Shown here one piece after another: positions 9,563-19,145 of a stretch of DNA of 64,000 nt. How positions within the stretch are numbered: the first letter of the stretch is position 1; each line of letters begins with the position of its first letter. The position numbers and the translations under genes are program-made. A model generated the notes under the pieces. That model was not told the origin of the DNA and ran no database searches. It was given only the letters and a program-made list of their open reading frames with translations. The DNA lies in assembly GCA_029254025.1 (NCBI GenBank), contig JAQWYK010000024.1, positions 115,846 through 179,845 of the forward strand. Reading direction: 5' to 3'. This DNA is from Crocinitomicaceae bacterium (GTDB lineage Bacteria > Bacteroidota > Bacteroidia > Flavobacteriales_D > Crocinitomicaceae).

Positions 9563-10687
9563 TTAATGTCCAAAAATGCTTTTTAACGTTTGCTCGAGTT
9601 GATATCCGCGAAGCTTCGTAGCGATAATATTCCCTTCTCGATCAATCAGCACCGTATGAGGAATACTGCTCACTTGATACAACTTAGCGGCTGCACTTTG
9701 CCAGAACATCAAGTCTGAAACGTGCCCATTCCATTCCAAGTTATCCTTAGCAATGGCACCTATCCATTTCTCACGGTCTTTATCCAAGGACACAGAAAAC
9801 ACTTCAAATCCATCTTCGTGATACGTTTCATACAAATGCACAACATGCGGATTTTCTTTGCGACAAGGACCACACCAAGACGCCCAAAAATCCAACAACA
9901 CCACTTTACCTTTGTAATCTGACAATTTCATCATTTCTCCTGCTGGATTTGGCAACTCAAAATCAGGAGCCGCTGAACCAGGCTGAAATGGTTTATTCTT
10001 TTCTGCGAGTAACTTATTCTGCTCGTATTCCTTGTAGACACGTTGTGCTGTAGGACTTTCACCAAAGCCACTATACAATTGCTTCACGACCGTCTCGTAC
10101 GACAGAAATTCTTTTTCTAAACTAAACGTGTAAACTGTTGCCAACAAAGCAGGAGAGCTGTTATTATTGGCAATAAAGCGTTGTCTGTATCCCTTGAACT
10201 GATCAAAAACTGGCTTAAACGATTGGTTAACCACCTGTTCTTGACCAGGATTGTTTTTCAAATATAATTTTGCTGAATCTAATTTTGCCGAATAGAATTG
10301 ATTATACCTTAGGAATTCATTAAGTTGTGTGGAAGCCTCTGATCCAATGATATTCGAAAAATTAAACAAATTCTTTCCATCCCCATATACTTTTACAGTA
10401 TCACCTCCTTTTATGACGAGGTTGATGTATTGTCCATCTGCCAGTTTAAACATGTAATAATCTGGAGCAGGCAATTCACCTTCCAAGCGGAAATTCCCCT
10501 TATCATCTGCCTCAGTTGTAAGGACCGTTTCCATCACCTTATTCCCTTTATCTAAAACGAGTTCAATCTTTTTATTGATTAAATTAAAAACATTACCAGT
10601 TACAACGGCATGTATAGTATTGTCCTGACCGAATATTGAGCTTGCATAAAAAAGAAATGAAATGAATGAAAATACTTTATACTTCAT
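9563..10687 (-). CDS. TlpA-like thioredoxin-fold protein with N-terminal DUF4369-like domain
   Basis: A 374-residue exported protein. A signal peptide (about residues 1-20, SSIFGQ) is followed by a beta-rich DUF4369-like domain (about 25-110), a helical linker, and an AhpC/TSA-TlpA thioredoxin fold (about 235-374). The redox motif WCGPC is near residue 272, and the cis-proline loop is in SSIPHTVLID. This family is thought to act in periplasmic disulfide reduction or oxidative stress; the substrate is unknown. No lipobox cysteine is present, unlike its neighbour, so it is probably soluble in the periplasm. It is paralogous to that neighbour and separated from it by 13 bases, which points to a tandem duplication. 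Confidence 0.85.
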   Translation of the reverse strand: MKYKVFSFISFLFYASSIFGQDNTIHAVVTGNVFNLINKKIELVLDKGNKVMETVLTTEADDKGNFRLEGELPAPDYYMFKLADGQYINLVIKGGDTVKVYGDGKNLFNFSNIIGSEASTQLNEFLRYNQFYSAKLDSAKLYLKNNPGQEQVVNQSFKPVFDQFKGYRQRFIANNNSSPALLATVYTFSLEKEFLSYETVVKQLYSGFGESPTAQRVYKEYEQNKLLAEKNKPFQPGSAAPDFELPNPAGEMMKLSDYKGKVVLLDFWASWCGPCRKENPHVVHLYETYHEDGFEVFSVSLDKDREKWIGAIAKDNLEWNGHVSDLMFWQSAAAKLYQVSSIPHTVLIDREGNIIATKLRGYQLEQTLKSIFGH

Positions 10688-10700
10688 AGTAATTGTTTTT

Positions 10701-11939
10701 TTATTTATCCAGAACCTCTTTCAATTTTTGTTCCAATATAGGTCCACGAAGATTGCGTGCAATAATTTTCCCCTCTGGATCTAGCAGAAGTGTATGTGGG
10801 ATACCTTGAAATTGGTACTGAGAAACAACATCTGACTGCCATCCGGCCAAATCACTGACGTGATTCTCCCAAGATAAGTTGTCTGAAGCGATTGCTTTTA
10901 CCCATCGGTTTTTATCAGTATCGAGCGAGACACTAAAAATATCAAAACCTTTATCCTTGTATGCATTGTATACACGCACTACATTCGGGTTTTCCATCCG
11001 ACACGGATTACACCAAGAAGCCCAAAAGTCAATCAACACATATTTCCCTCTCAAATCAGACAAGCGCCGAACTTGTCCATTAGGATCCATTTTCTCAATT
11101 TCCGGGGCGATATTCTTTTGAATAAAAGCTACGTGCTCATTATAACTTGCTTCCAACTGGGCAATTTGTGCACCAAAATTCACCGTCATCGGATGACCAG
11201 GATATGCTTCTTCATATCCTGTCAATACCTTCTTCAATACATTTAAAAAACTCTCATCCCAGTACTCCCATCCCATATTTGGATAAAGGTTAGTCATCAA
11301 AAGAATATTCGCCGGATTAGATGGGTCCTTCTTAATACTTTTCACAGTAAAGTCATCCATAGATTTTTTTTCCTTGAGCATCATATCCATCAATTCCTCC
11401 TGTTTGTATTGTTGAGGATTAACAATGCTTTTTTGCCAAGCCACGAACTTCTCCATCTCCTTCATGTATCCATTCAACGCTTCTGCCCAACGCGTATTGG
11501 AATATACGGGGTCGACATTAAAGGTTTTGAAATTTACTTGAATAACCACAGAATCATTAATCTCCAAGGTCAACGGAATCACTTTTGGCTCTTGTCCTTG
11601 TTGCAAGGACTCTTCGATTCGAAGTTGATATAATCCCATAGCTTCTATTGCGCCTTTAATCTTAAAATCTCCATTGGCATCTGCTAATGACTGCGCAATT
11701 CTCAAAACACCTTTGGATGTATTTGCTTCGAGCACTAAGGATACATTCCTGCCCTCATTGATGTTCCCTGTTAACGTTACATTTGGGGGTAAATCAGGCG
11801 ACTTCATTAAATCACCCACTTGCCCATCGGAAGCATCTACTTCTTCTACTTGTATTTCTTCTGGAGCATTTTCTGAACATGCCGCAAAGGTGAAGAAACT
11901 CACCACGACTAATAATAGGTACATTAGTTTATTTTGCAT
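10701..11939 (-). CDS. TlpA-like thioredoxin-fold lipoprotein with DUF4369-like domain
   Basis: A 412-residue lipoprotein. The signal ends in a lipobox (TFAAC, Cys about 21). A DUF4369-like beta domain, a helical middle region, and a C-terminal thioredoxin fold with WCNPC near residue 310 and cis-proline GIPHTLLLD follow. The thioredoxin domain is close to that of the downstream protein (shared FWASWC and NVVHLY/NVVRVY type segments), while the middle regions differ. Its first 11 bases overlap the 3' end of gatB, so translation is probably coupled. The likely role is a membrane-anchored periplasmic thiol oxidoreductase. Confidence 0.85.
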   Translation of the reverse strand: MQNKLMYLLLVVVSFFTFAACSENAPEEIQVEEVDASDGQVGDLMKSPDLPPNVTLTGNINEGRNVSLVLEANTSKGVLRIAQSLADANGDFKIKGAIEAMGLYQLRIEESLQQGQEPKVIPLTLEINDSVVIQVNFKTFNVDPVYSNTRWAEALNGYMKEMEKFVAWQKSIVNPQQYKQEELMDMMLKEKKSMDDFTVKSIKKDPSNPANILLMTNLYPNMGWEYWDESFLNVLKKVLTGYEEAYPGHPMTVNFGAQIAQLEASYNEHVAFIQKNIAPEIEKMDPNGQVRRLSDLRGKYVLIDFWASWCNPCRMENPNVVRVYNAYKDKGFDIFSVSLDTDKNRWVKAIASDNLSWENHVSDLAGWQSDVVSQYQFQGIPHTLLLDPEGKIIARNLRGPILEQKLKEVLDK

Positions 11940-13389
11940 TGTCTAACATTTCTCGCATTAATTTATTTGCCGCTTTAGGATCAGCTTTCCCTTTAGAGGC
12001 CTTCATTAATTGTCCCATGAAAAAGCCTACCAACTGTTTTTCTCCACTTTGATAACGCAGGACTTCTGAAGCATTCTGTTCAATGACGGTTTGAATAAAT
12101 CCTTTTATTGAATCTTCATCTGAATCTTGAATCAGATTTAGTTTATTGGCTAGTTCCTCTGGATGTACCTCTGGAAAAGCTATCATTTCAGGGAATAAAC
12201 CTTGAGAAGCGGCTGAATGAGAAATTTTACCGCTATCAATTAAATTCACTAGCTCTGCAATAGATTTTGGCTCCAACGGAAAATCTTCAATATCTTTCCC
12301 TTGTTGATTCAAATATGAACGTACTTCACCAATCATCCAATTGGCTGCTCCTTTATAATTTTTCGTTTGTGCAATCACTTCCTCGAAATACAATGCAAAA
12401 GCCTTCGTAATAATCAAAATATTCGCATCATAGTCCGACAGTTTTAACTCAGTCGTATACTTTTCGAACAATTCTTTTGGTAGTACGGGCATTTCCTGCT
12501 TAACCGCTTCGATTTGCTCTTGCGAAACAAACAGCGGCGCTAAATCAGGCTCTGGAAAATAGCGATAATCATTGGCGGCCTCTTTCGTCCGCATAGAACT
12601 TGTGGTTCCACTCGCGGCATCGAAGGAGCGTGTTTCTTGAGACAATGCCCCTCCAGTTTCGAGCACCTCTATTTGTCGGTCAATCTCATGACTAATTGCG
12701 CGGTGAACATTCCGAATCGAGTTCATATTTTTTACTTCCACCTTCGTACCGAAAGCTTCAGCTCCTTTTTTACGGACAGAAATATTGGCATCACACCTCA
12801 AGCTTCCCTCTTCCATATTCCCATCACAAATGTCCAGGTAACGCACCAATTGACGAATTTCAGTTAGATAAGCGTAAGCTTCATCAGCGCTGCGCATGTC
12901 AGGTTCTGTTACAATCTCTAACAAAGGGGTTCCGGCGCGATTCAAATCTACCAATGTATCATAAACATCTACATCGTGAATACTTTTTCCAGCATCTTCC
13001 TCCATATGAATTCGGGTAATTCCAATACGCTTCACTACCCCATCTTCTAGTTTCACATCCACAAAACCTCCAGTACAAATTGGGGTAGTATCCTGGGTAA
13101 TCTGATATCCTTTCGGTAAATCAGGGTAAAAATAGTTCTTTCGCGCGAAATGCTGGTGACTGGCAATTTTACAATTCAATGCCAATCCTAATTTGATGGC
13201 GAATTCTATTGTCTTTTTGTTCATCTTTGGTAAGGTACCAGGATGACCTAATGTAATTGAACTTACATGTGTATTTGGTCGAGCACCATATTCGTTAATA
13301 TCGCTTGAATATGCTTTCGATTTGGTCAGCATTTGCGCATGGACTTCCAATCCAATCACTGCTTCGTATGAATCTCTTATTGATGTCAT
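11929..13389 (-). CDS. gatB: Aspartyl/glutamyl-tRNA amidotransferase subunit B
   Basis: Subunit B of GatCAB, which converts Glu-tRNA(Gln) or Asp-tRNA(Asn) to the amidated form. The N-terminal kinase-like domain starts YEAVIGLEVHAQM. The conserved block with PDLPKGYQITQ and the HMEEDAGKS segment are present. The C-terminal helical and YqeY-like tail ends with KADPKAANKLMREML. Length (486) is normal. gatA and gatC are not in the window. It sits in the middle of the lpxK-lpxH run, 26 bases after the nucleoside phosphorylase gene. Confidence 0.97.
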   Translation of the reverse strand: MTSIRDSYEAVIGLEVHAQMLTKSKAYSSDINEYGARPNTHVSSITLGHPGTLPKMNKKTIEFAIKLGLALNCKIASHQHFARKNYFYPDLPKGYQITQDTTPICTGGFVDVKLEDGVVKRIGITRIHMEEDAGKSIHDVDVYDTLVDLNRAGTPLLEIVTEPDMRSADEAYAYLTEIRQLVRYLDICDGNMEEGSLRCDANISVRKKGAEAFGTKVEVKNMNSIRNVHRAISHEIDRQIEVLETGGALSQETRSFDAASGTTSSMRTKEAANDYRYFPEPDLAPLFVSQEQIEAVKQEMPVLPKELFEKYTTELKLSDYDANILIITKAFALYFEEVIAQTKNYKGAANWMIGEVRSYLNQQGKDIEDFPLEPKSIAELVNLIDSGKISHSAASQGLFPEMIAFPEVHPEELANKLNLIQDSDEDSIKGFIQTVIEQNASEVLRYQSGEKQLVGFFMGQLMKASKGKADPKAANKLMREMLDNAK

Positions 13390-13415
13390 TTTATAATTTC
13401 AGCTCTTTAAACGTG

Positions 13416-14228
13416 TTAAACGCGGGCAATTAGTTCTTTAATGATGGTTGTCATTTTAGGCTCTTGTCGGCTCGCTACTTCAATAACATCGGCAACGCTC
13501 ACTTTTTTGATTTTACCTGGAACACCTAAGTCAGTAATTATAGAAATTGCAAAGCATGGAATTTCCATATGACGTGCAGCAATGATTTCGGGAACAGTGG
13601 ACATACCAACAGCGTCAGCGCCCAAAATACGAACCATACGATATTCAGCAGGAGTCTCAAGTGTCGGTCCAGTAAGTCCCAAATAAACACCCGTTGCCAC
13701 GCGAATATTTTGCTCTTTAGCAATTTCTTGTGCAAGTCCAATCATTTCTGCATCATACACATCACTCATATCTGGAAAGCGAGGACCAAGGTCGTCGTAA
13801 TTCTTACCGATTAAAGGGTTTCCAGGGAAAAAATTAATGTGATCGTTCAATATCATAATCTCTCCAACCTCATAATCTGGATTCACACCGCCAGAAGCAT
13901 TACTCACGACCACGCGTTCGATTCCTAATTGACGCATTACACGTACTGGAAAAACAACCTGTTCAAAAGAATACCCTTCATAAAAGTGAAACCTCCCTTG
14001 CATTGCTACTACCTCTTTGCCTCCCAGTTTACCAAAAATCAATTTTCCACTGTGACTTTCTACCGTCGAAACAGGAAAATATGGAATATGCTCATAAGAC
14101 ACCTCATCTATCACTTCCATCTCCTTCACTAGGCCTCCAAGTCCAGTTCCAAGAATAATTCCTACTGTCGGACGAATAGCCGTTTGTTTGTTCAAAAAGC
14201 CAACTGCCTCATTGATTTTTGTCAACAT
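13416..14228 (-). CDS. Purine-nucleoside phosphorylase (trimeric class)
   Basis: A 270-residue cytosolic enzyme that splits inosine and guanosine with phosphate for purine salvage. It carries the trimeric PNP phosphate-binding start GIILGTGLGGL, the MQGRFHFYEGY segment, the VVSNASGGVNP block and the base-binding region with ADAVGMSTVPE and the following histidine. A good second reading is a low-molecular-mass PNP of the PunA type. Its first 7 bases overlap the lpxK stop region, and gatB follows, so it belongs to the same transcript. Confidence 0.93.
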   Translation of the reverse strand: MLTKINEAVGFLNKQTAIRPTVGIILGTGLGGLVKEMEVIDEVSYEHIPYFPVSTVESHSGKLIFGKLGGKEVVAMQGRFHFYEGYSFEQVVFPVRVMRQLGIERVVVSNASGGVNPDYEVGEIMILNDHINFFPGNPLIGKNYDDLGPRFPDMSDVYDAEMIGLAQEIAKEQNIRVATGVYLGLTGPTLETPAEYRMVRILGADAVGMSTVPEIIAARHMEIPCFAISIITDLGVPGKIKKVSVADVIEVASRQEPKMTTIIKELIARV

Positions 14229-15250
14229 ATTTTACTTTTTATTTCTGTTATCAATTCTTTTTCATTCTCCATATGAATCTGCATGTCTTGGTAGCACCAT
14301 GGATAGTCCTTAAGCAGAACAGATAAATCAGCACCCAACAAACGCATGGCATCTTTGGAAGTTGTAATAATCACTTTGTTTTCCGTTGCAAAGATATCAA
14401 ATATTTGATGAACTCCGCGAACGTCCTCTTGGCTAAAATTATGGTGATCTGGAAAAGCTATATGATTCACGTTGAATTGGGCAGATAAATAATTTTTCAA
14501 AGGAACTGCGTCTGCAATTCCTGTTACCAACAACACATTTTCAATTGGTGATCGAGGAGCTGCGTCAAAACTTATCACCTCGCCATACTCAATACTTGAA
14601 AAAAATACCTTCTGTGTATCAAGTGGTGCTATCATTCGTTTGATAGAAGATTGCTCTTCAATTGACAAATTAGGAGGACATTTTGTCACAACAATTACAT
14701 CTGCTCTATTTTTACCTGTGCGAAACTCTCTTAATCTTCCCGCAGGTAGAACAAAATCCTTCCAAAAAGGGTTATTATAATCCGTCAGCAAGATATTGCA
14801 ATCACGCGCAATAGCACGATGTTGATAAGCATCATCAAGAATAATTAAATCTAGGGATGGGTTCGATTCGACCATTTTCGCAACCCCCAAAACCCGTTTT
14901 TCACAAACAGCAACGTCGATAGAAGAGCCATGATTCTTTTTGTATAACAAGGCCTCATCACCAACCGTTTCTCGTTTCGAGTTTTCAGCAACACTTACAA
15001 ATCCTTTTGAATTCCTACCGTATCCTCTTAGCAAAATACCGATTGAAAGATTCGCTTTCAACTGATCAGCAATCCAGTCCACTTGAGGCGTTTTACCCGT
15101 TCCTCCAACCGACAAATTACCAACAGAAATAATGGGTAGTCCAACATGTTGCTGTCGAAAGATTCCACAATCAAAAAAGAGATTACGCACACTGAGTACG
15201 CCTCCGTAGAGAAGGGAAAAGGGGTAAACTAGGGCCGTTTTTTTAAGCAT
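14222..15250 (-). CDS. lpxK: Tetraacyldisaccharide 4'-kinase LpxK
   Basis: Phosphorylates the 4' position of the tetraacyl disaccharide to make lipid IVA at the inner membrane. A hydrophobic N-terminal helix (ALVYPFSLLYGGVLSVRN) anchors the protein. The P-loop SVGNLSVGGTGKTP sits at about residues 42-55, and the switch-like segment LIILDDAYQHRAIARD is present. Length (342) matches the family. As the first gene of the minus-strand run it probably carries the promoter for lpxK-PNP-gatB-TlpA-TlpA-lpxH. The upstream 15251-15300 region has no clean TAnnTTTG box. Confidence 0.95.
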   Translation of the reverse strand: MLKKTALVYPFSLLYGGVLSVRNLFFDCGIFRQQHVGLPIISVGNLSVGGTGKTPQVDWIADQLKANLSIGILLRGYGRNSKGFVSVAENSKRETVGDEALLYKKNHGSSIDVAVCEKRVLGVAKMVESNPSLDLIILDDAYQHRAIARDCNILLTDYNNPFWKDFVLPAGRLREFRTGKNRADVIVVTKCPPNLSIEEQSSIKRMIAPLDTQKVFFSSIEYGEVISFDAAPRSPIENVLLVTGIADAVPLKNYLSAQFNVNHIAFPDHHNFSQEDVRGVHQIFDIFATENKVIITTSKDAMRLLGADLSVLLKDYPWCYQDMQIHMENEKELITEIKSKIC

Positions 15251-15628
15251 GGTTAAAAATAATTGAAATCTTATGAACTGCCTATCTCAAATTCAAAAAG
15301 ATTAGCATACAGAATGGATTTGAATCGTAGGATGATTTTTCTAACGCGGAAAAACTTAAATAATTTGATTTATTCTGCTCCAACAATAATCAAGAAAAAC
15401 TTTTATGAATAATATTAATGCAAGTATTACAAAAAATGTTCATAACTATTTAAAGTAAAAAACTGAATTAAACTATTCATAAGTTATTCCGGATTCAAAT
15501 ATCGAGACTCGAAAAAAATTAGAATAATACTAAACTGGAAATTGCGCAAAGGAATTAAAAAATAGTTGCGAATAAGTAATTAATTAAAATAGTATTAAAT
15601 TTACCATCAAACTATATTAATTTTAATT
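15251..15628. other. 378-bp AT-rich divergent intergenic region
   Basis: Very AT-rich sequence between divergent lpxK and the lipocalin-like gene, with no plausible reading frame. TTATGAATA (15403-15411) and TATTCATAA (15474-15482) form a 9-base inverted repeat 62 bases apart. A weak -7-like box, TAAATTTA, is at 15596-15603. I see nothing firmer. Confidence 0.3.
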
Positions 15629-16117
15629 ATGAAAAATTTATTTCGAATTTCAGCAGTTGCTGCGTTAACGCTTACGGTTTTGCTTTCCTGTAAAAAAGGA
15701 GAAAATGACCCATTTTTATCTCTTAGATCTCGGGATGCGAGAATTACAGGTGTATGGGACCTTACAGAACTAACTCAAATCAACTCAAATACCTTCAGCG
15801 GTACAACAGTATCAGATACCTACACAATAATGAACGGTGTGGATTCTGATGGTGATTCTTATTCCATTAAGTGGGAAATCTTGAAGGATGGAACATACAT
15901 ATCGACTACAATTTTAAATGGTGAAGAATCTACTTCCACAGGATATTGGGGTTGGGTAAATAGCAAAAAAGATAAAATCGCTATTGAAATAGGTGGTGAT
16001 TCGTATAGAATTGACAGATTATCGAATAAAGATCTTCATATTTATGAAGAATATTCATCTACATCTCCATCTTCATCCTCGAATAACACATTCAATATGA
16101 AGTTCGAAAAAGAGTAA
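15629..16117 (+). CDS. Small lipocalin-like lipoprotein
   Basis: A 162-residue predicted lipoprotein. The signal ends in the lipobox VLLSC (Cys about 21) followed by KKG. The body is beta-rich, with a GVWDLTEL start, a central SIKWEILKDGTY strand, a GYWGW turn and a DLHIYEEY strand. This is the pattern of the lipocalin-like family widespread in Bacteroidota, whose ligands are unknown. The C-terminal part carries a serine-rich loop. It stands alone and is closed by a strong terminator. Function unknown. Confidence 0.75.
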   Translation: MKNLFRISAVAALTLTVLLSCKKGENDPFLSLRSRDARITGVWDLTELTQINSNTFSGTTVSDTYTIMNGVDSDGDSYSIKWEILKDGTYISTTILNGEESTSTGYWGWVNSKKDKIAIEIGGDSYRIDRLSNKDLHIYEEYSSTSPSSSSNNTFNMKFEKE

Positions 16118-16160
16118 TAGATAAATATAGTCTATTAATTCGAACTTATTATGTTCTATT

Positions 16161-16200
16161 AAACCTCATGAGCAATCTCATGAGGTTTATTGTTTTTTAT
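16161..16200. terminator. Strong terminator between convergent genes
   Basis: A perfect 12-base stem, AAACCTCATGAG / CTCATGAGGTTT, with the loop CAAT, is followed by a T-rich tract. It lies between the lipocalin-like gene and convergent lpxB and could serve both strands. Confidence 0.85.
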
Positions 16201-16238
16201 AGAAATTAGAGATAGAAACTATTTTAAGGCGTCGAATT

Positions 16239-17357
16239 TTATAACTGATACTTCAATAGCAATGAAGCAACACGGGCACTTGCGCCGCCTTCACCTAAAA
16301 GTTGTATAAGCTTGTCATAATCTGCAAGTAATTTTTGGTGTTTGCCTCCACCAGGTAAAATTTTGACTAATTCAGCCTGGATATTCTGCACATTGCATTC
16401 ACCTTGTATCAATTCTTTCACCGCTTCACGATCTAAAATAAGATTAACCAGACTAATGAAATCTATTTTCACTAATTGTTTCGCGATAGCAAAAGAAAGA
16501 GGAGAACCTTTATAACACACTACTTGAGGAACACGAAACAAAGCTGTCTCCAAGGTAGCCGTTCCTGAAGTAACGAGTGCCGCAGTCGACAAAGACAAAA
16601 TATCATATGTAGCGCCGTGTACAATGCGCATATTATCCTGGCCTTTGATAAACGGATTATAGAAATCGGCATCTAACGCTGGAGCACCAGCTATTACCAA
16701 CTGATACTTATCTCTTTCAGAAATACTTTCAAGCATAATTGGAAGCTTCTTTTTCACCTCTTGAACACGACTTCCTGGCAACAAGGCGATAATTGGTCGC
16801 TCATCTAGTCCATGTTTTGTACGAAGATCAACACCATCTAACTGGGCGCGATAATTCTCGATAGCATCAAGCAGCGGATGACCAACAAATTCAACCTCCA
16901 TTCCAAATTTCGCATAAAATGCTTTCTCAAAAGGAAGAATCACAAACATTTTGTCGACAACCTTCTTGATTTTATGCACACGCTTCTGTTTCCATGCCCA
17001 AACCTGTGGTGATATATAATAGTAAACTATAATCCCCTTTGACTTCGCCCATTCTGCAATCCGCAAATTAAAACCTGGATAATCCACAAGAATAAGAGCA
17101 TCTGGTTGGTAAGACAGGATATCATTCTTACAATGTTTTATATTTCCTAGAATCGTTCGCAAGTTAGCGACCACTTCAGTGAAGCCCATAAAGGCCAATT
17201 CTTTAATATGCTTCACTGGTTGACCTGCAACGGACGCCATGTGATCTCCTCCCCAGAAACGAAATTCTGTATCGGTTGCTTCTTTCAGCATTGCCTTCAT
17301 CAAATTCCCAGCATGCAAATCACCAGACGCCTCTCCCGCTATAATATAATATTTCAT
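16239..17357 (-). CDS. lpxB: Lipid-A-disaccharide synthase LpxB
   Basis: A GT19 glycosyltransferase joining lipid X to UDP-2,3-diacylglucosamine on the inner face of the cytoplasmic membrane. The start KYYIIAGEASGDLHAGNL is the LpxB signature. The donor-site block (ALLPGSRVQEVKK) and the segment SGTATLETALFRVPQVVCYK near residues 265-285 are also typical. Length (372) is normal. It is third in the surE-membrane protein-lpxB run, 3 bases after the small membrane protein gene. Confidence 0.97.
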   Translation of the reverse strand: MKYYIIAGEASGDLHAGNLMKAMLKEATDTEFRFWGGDHMASVAGQPVKHIKELAFMGFTEVVANLRTILGNIKHCKNDILSYQPDALILVDYPGFNLRIAEWAKSKGIIVYYYISPQVWAWKQKRVHKIKKVVDKMFVILPFEKAFYAKFGMEVEFVGHPLLDAIENYRAQLDGVDLRTKHGLDERPIIALLPGSRVQEVKKKLPIMLESISERDKYQLVIAGAPALDADFYNPFIKGQDNMRIVHGATYDILSLSTAALVTSGTATLETALFRVPQVVCYKGSPLSFAIAKQLVKIDFISLVNLILDREAVKELIQGECNVQNIQAELVKILPGGGKHQKLLADYDKLIQLLGEGGASARVASLLLKYQL

Positions 17358-17360
17358 GCG

Positions 17361-17672
17361 TTAAACAATCAGTGTAATCACCACAGGGATAGCTAATAAG
17401 ATAGTCGTTCCAACTATTCCAGTAGTGAAATTATCCCATCGCCATTGAAAGTTAGTAAAGTAAAAAATGACCAAATTAGGTAGCAATGGAAAAATCATTA
17501 AATCATTCCGATTAGCACTGTTCAAGGTCATGTAATACCATAATTGCTGAGGACTTTTTTCCCCGTATTTAAATTGCCAAAAAAGAAAAAATGAAATAAT
17601 TGGAAGAATCAACCCCATTGCAATTCCGATTGAGCGCTTGTCTAATTTCGCTTTTAAATTCACAGTCCCCAT
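17361..17672 (-). CDS. Small membrane protein between surE and lpxB
   Basis: A 103-residue protein with three likely transmembrane segments (about 16-32, 58-74 and 82-102) and a short basic N-terminus. The middle loop has YYMTLNSANRNDLMIFPL. It overlaps the 3' end of surE by 13 bases and ends 3 bases before lpxB, so it must be translated from the same message. I recognise no named family. The context with lpxB makes a role at the inner membrane near lipid A synthesis possible, but this is guilt by association only. Confidence 0.75.
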   Translation of the reverse strand: MGTVNLKAKLDKRSIGIAMGLILPIISFFLFWQFKYGEKSPQQLWYYMTLNSANRNDLMIFPLLPNLVIFYFTNFQWRWDNFTTGIVGTTILLAIPVVITLIV

Positions 17673-18430
17673 TGATTTAATTCGCTTATCGCGTGATACG
17701 CAGTCATATCAAACTGCGTAGGAACGATACTTACATAACCGTTATCCAACGCCCAAATATCGGTGTCTTCACTCCAATCATCTCTATTGAAATCACCTGT
17801 CAGCCAATAATAGGGCTTTCCAAACTGATCATACCGCTTATCAAAATTATCTGCCCAATATGCTTTAGCCTGGCGACAAATTTTAATCCCCGTTATTTCC
17901 TCAGGCGGAAGCTGCGGAATATTAACATTTAAACAAATTGATTTCGGAAATTGATGACTCAATACTTTTTCCACCACTTTTTTAATGGTTTGTTGAGCAC
18001 CTCGAAAATCCGCATCCGGATCGAAGTCCAATAAAGAAAAACCAATAGACGGAATTCCCTCCATTGCACCTTCCACGGCAGCTGACATCGTACCTGAGTA
18101 CAACACATTGGACGCACTATTTTCGCCATGATTCACACCAGAAACCAACAAATCTGGTTTACGATCTAACACTTCTGATATAGCCAATTTAACGCAATCA
18201 ACTGGTGTTCCAGAACACGTGTACGCTTGCAGCTCTGGATGTAGCGGCGAACGATTCATGCGTAGAACGTCGTTGACTGTAATGGCATGTCCCATTCCAG
18301 ATTGAGGCTTGTCTGGAGCTACTACCACCACTTCCCCAAAGGGTAAAACAGCTTGAATCAGTGAGCTTATCCCTTTCGCCTGTATGCCGTCGTCATTCGT
18401 AACTAAAATTAAAGGTTTTTTATCCAACAT
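17660..18430 (-). CDS. surE: 5'/3'-nucleotidase SurE
   Basis: A metal-dependent nucleotidase acting on nucleoside monophosphates, linked to stationary-phase survival. The N-terminal ILVTNDDGI metal-binding motif, the VVAPDKPQSGMGHAIT block, the GTPVDCVKLA segment and the SGVNHGENSASNVLYSGTM signature are all present. Length (256) fits. It is the first gene of the surE-membrane protein-lpxB operon. Confidence 0.97.
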   Translation of the reverse strand: MLDKKPLILVTNDDGIQAKGISSLIQAVLPFGEVVVVAPDKPQSGMGHAITVNDVLRMNRSPLHPELQAYTCSGTPVDCVKLAISEVLDRKPDLLVSGVNHGENSASNVLYSGTMSAAVEGAMEGIPSIGFSLLDFDPDADFRGAQQTIKKVVEKVLSHQFPKSICLNVNIPQLPPEEITGIKICRQAKAYWADNFDKRYDQFGKPYYWLTGDFNRDDWSEDTDIWALDNGYVSIVPTQFDMTAYHAISELNQWGL

Positions 18431-18551
18431 ACTTTCGTGCTCTTGTGTGCTACGAAATTAAACAAATAACACCGATGACCGAATCAAATCACGTTTTTTT
18501 TTAAATTCGAAACCATGACCTCATCGCAAAACTTTTGTTAATTTTACTAGT

Positions 18552-19145
18552 ATGATTTTTCATAAACAAGGCTGGTTTCGTTTTACACTCATAGCTCTCT
18601 TGCTCTTTAGCGCCAGCTTCCCTGTTTACAAGAAGGAATCGTCAGATTTCGCTCTATTTGAAAAAGGCATTGAAGGCATTACTAGTCAACTCTCCGAGGG
18701 AGCTTGGAGTTTTGTTCAAGATGCGGCTGAGTCCATAAAAAACCGACTTTTCGAGGAGGATAAACCAATTCCACTTACACCTCAAGAACGTTTTTGGGAC
18801 AATCTACGAACTGGCTGGCAATTCGGGTTAAGTAGTATTGGTGCAACTGAAAAAGCACTTCATGACTTGCGCTTTAACTTGTTCCATTTACCGTCCGTTC
18901 TAATTACTTCACTGCTCGGAATACTCTTCCTGGAAATTTTCTTTATATTATTGCATCAATATTTAGGAAAGTACTTGGGCGTACTTGGAATGATTGGCAT
19001 GCTCATGTGCCTGACCATTTTTGGAGAACTTAATAAGGACGTAGAATATAATGTTGTACCAGGAGGTATTGTGATTTTTTCTACCCTACAATTGTTCGTG
19101 CTTCTATATTCTATTATTCTAGGACGTCATTCGAACGCTCAATAG
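18552..19145 (+). CDS. Uncharacterised membrane protein with extracytoplasmic N-terminal region
   Basis: A 197-residue protein I do not recognise. An N-terminal signal or anchor helix (about 8-24) is followed by roughly 85 polar, helix-prone residues, probably periplasmic, and then three hydrophobic segments (about 115-137, 141-159 and 172-191). The 3' end overlaps the convergent lipoprotein gene by 32 bases. The real coding status is supported by its length, codon pattern and clear membrane topology. Confidence 0.6.
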   Translation: MIFHKQGWFRFTLIALLLFSASFPVYKKESSDFALFEKGIEGITSQLSEGAWSFVQDAAESIKNRLFEEDKPIPLTPQERFWDNLRTGWQFGLSSIGATEKALHDLRFNLFHLPSVLITSLLGILFLEIFFILLHQYLGKYLGVLGMIGMLMCLTIFGELNKDVEYNVVPGGIVIFSTLQLFVLLYSIILGRHSNAQ

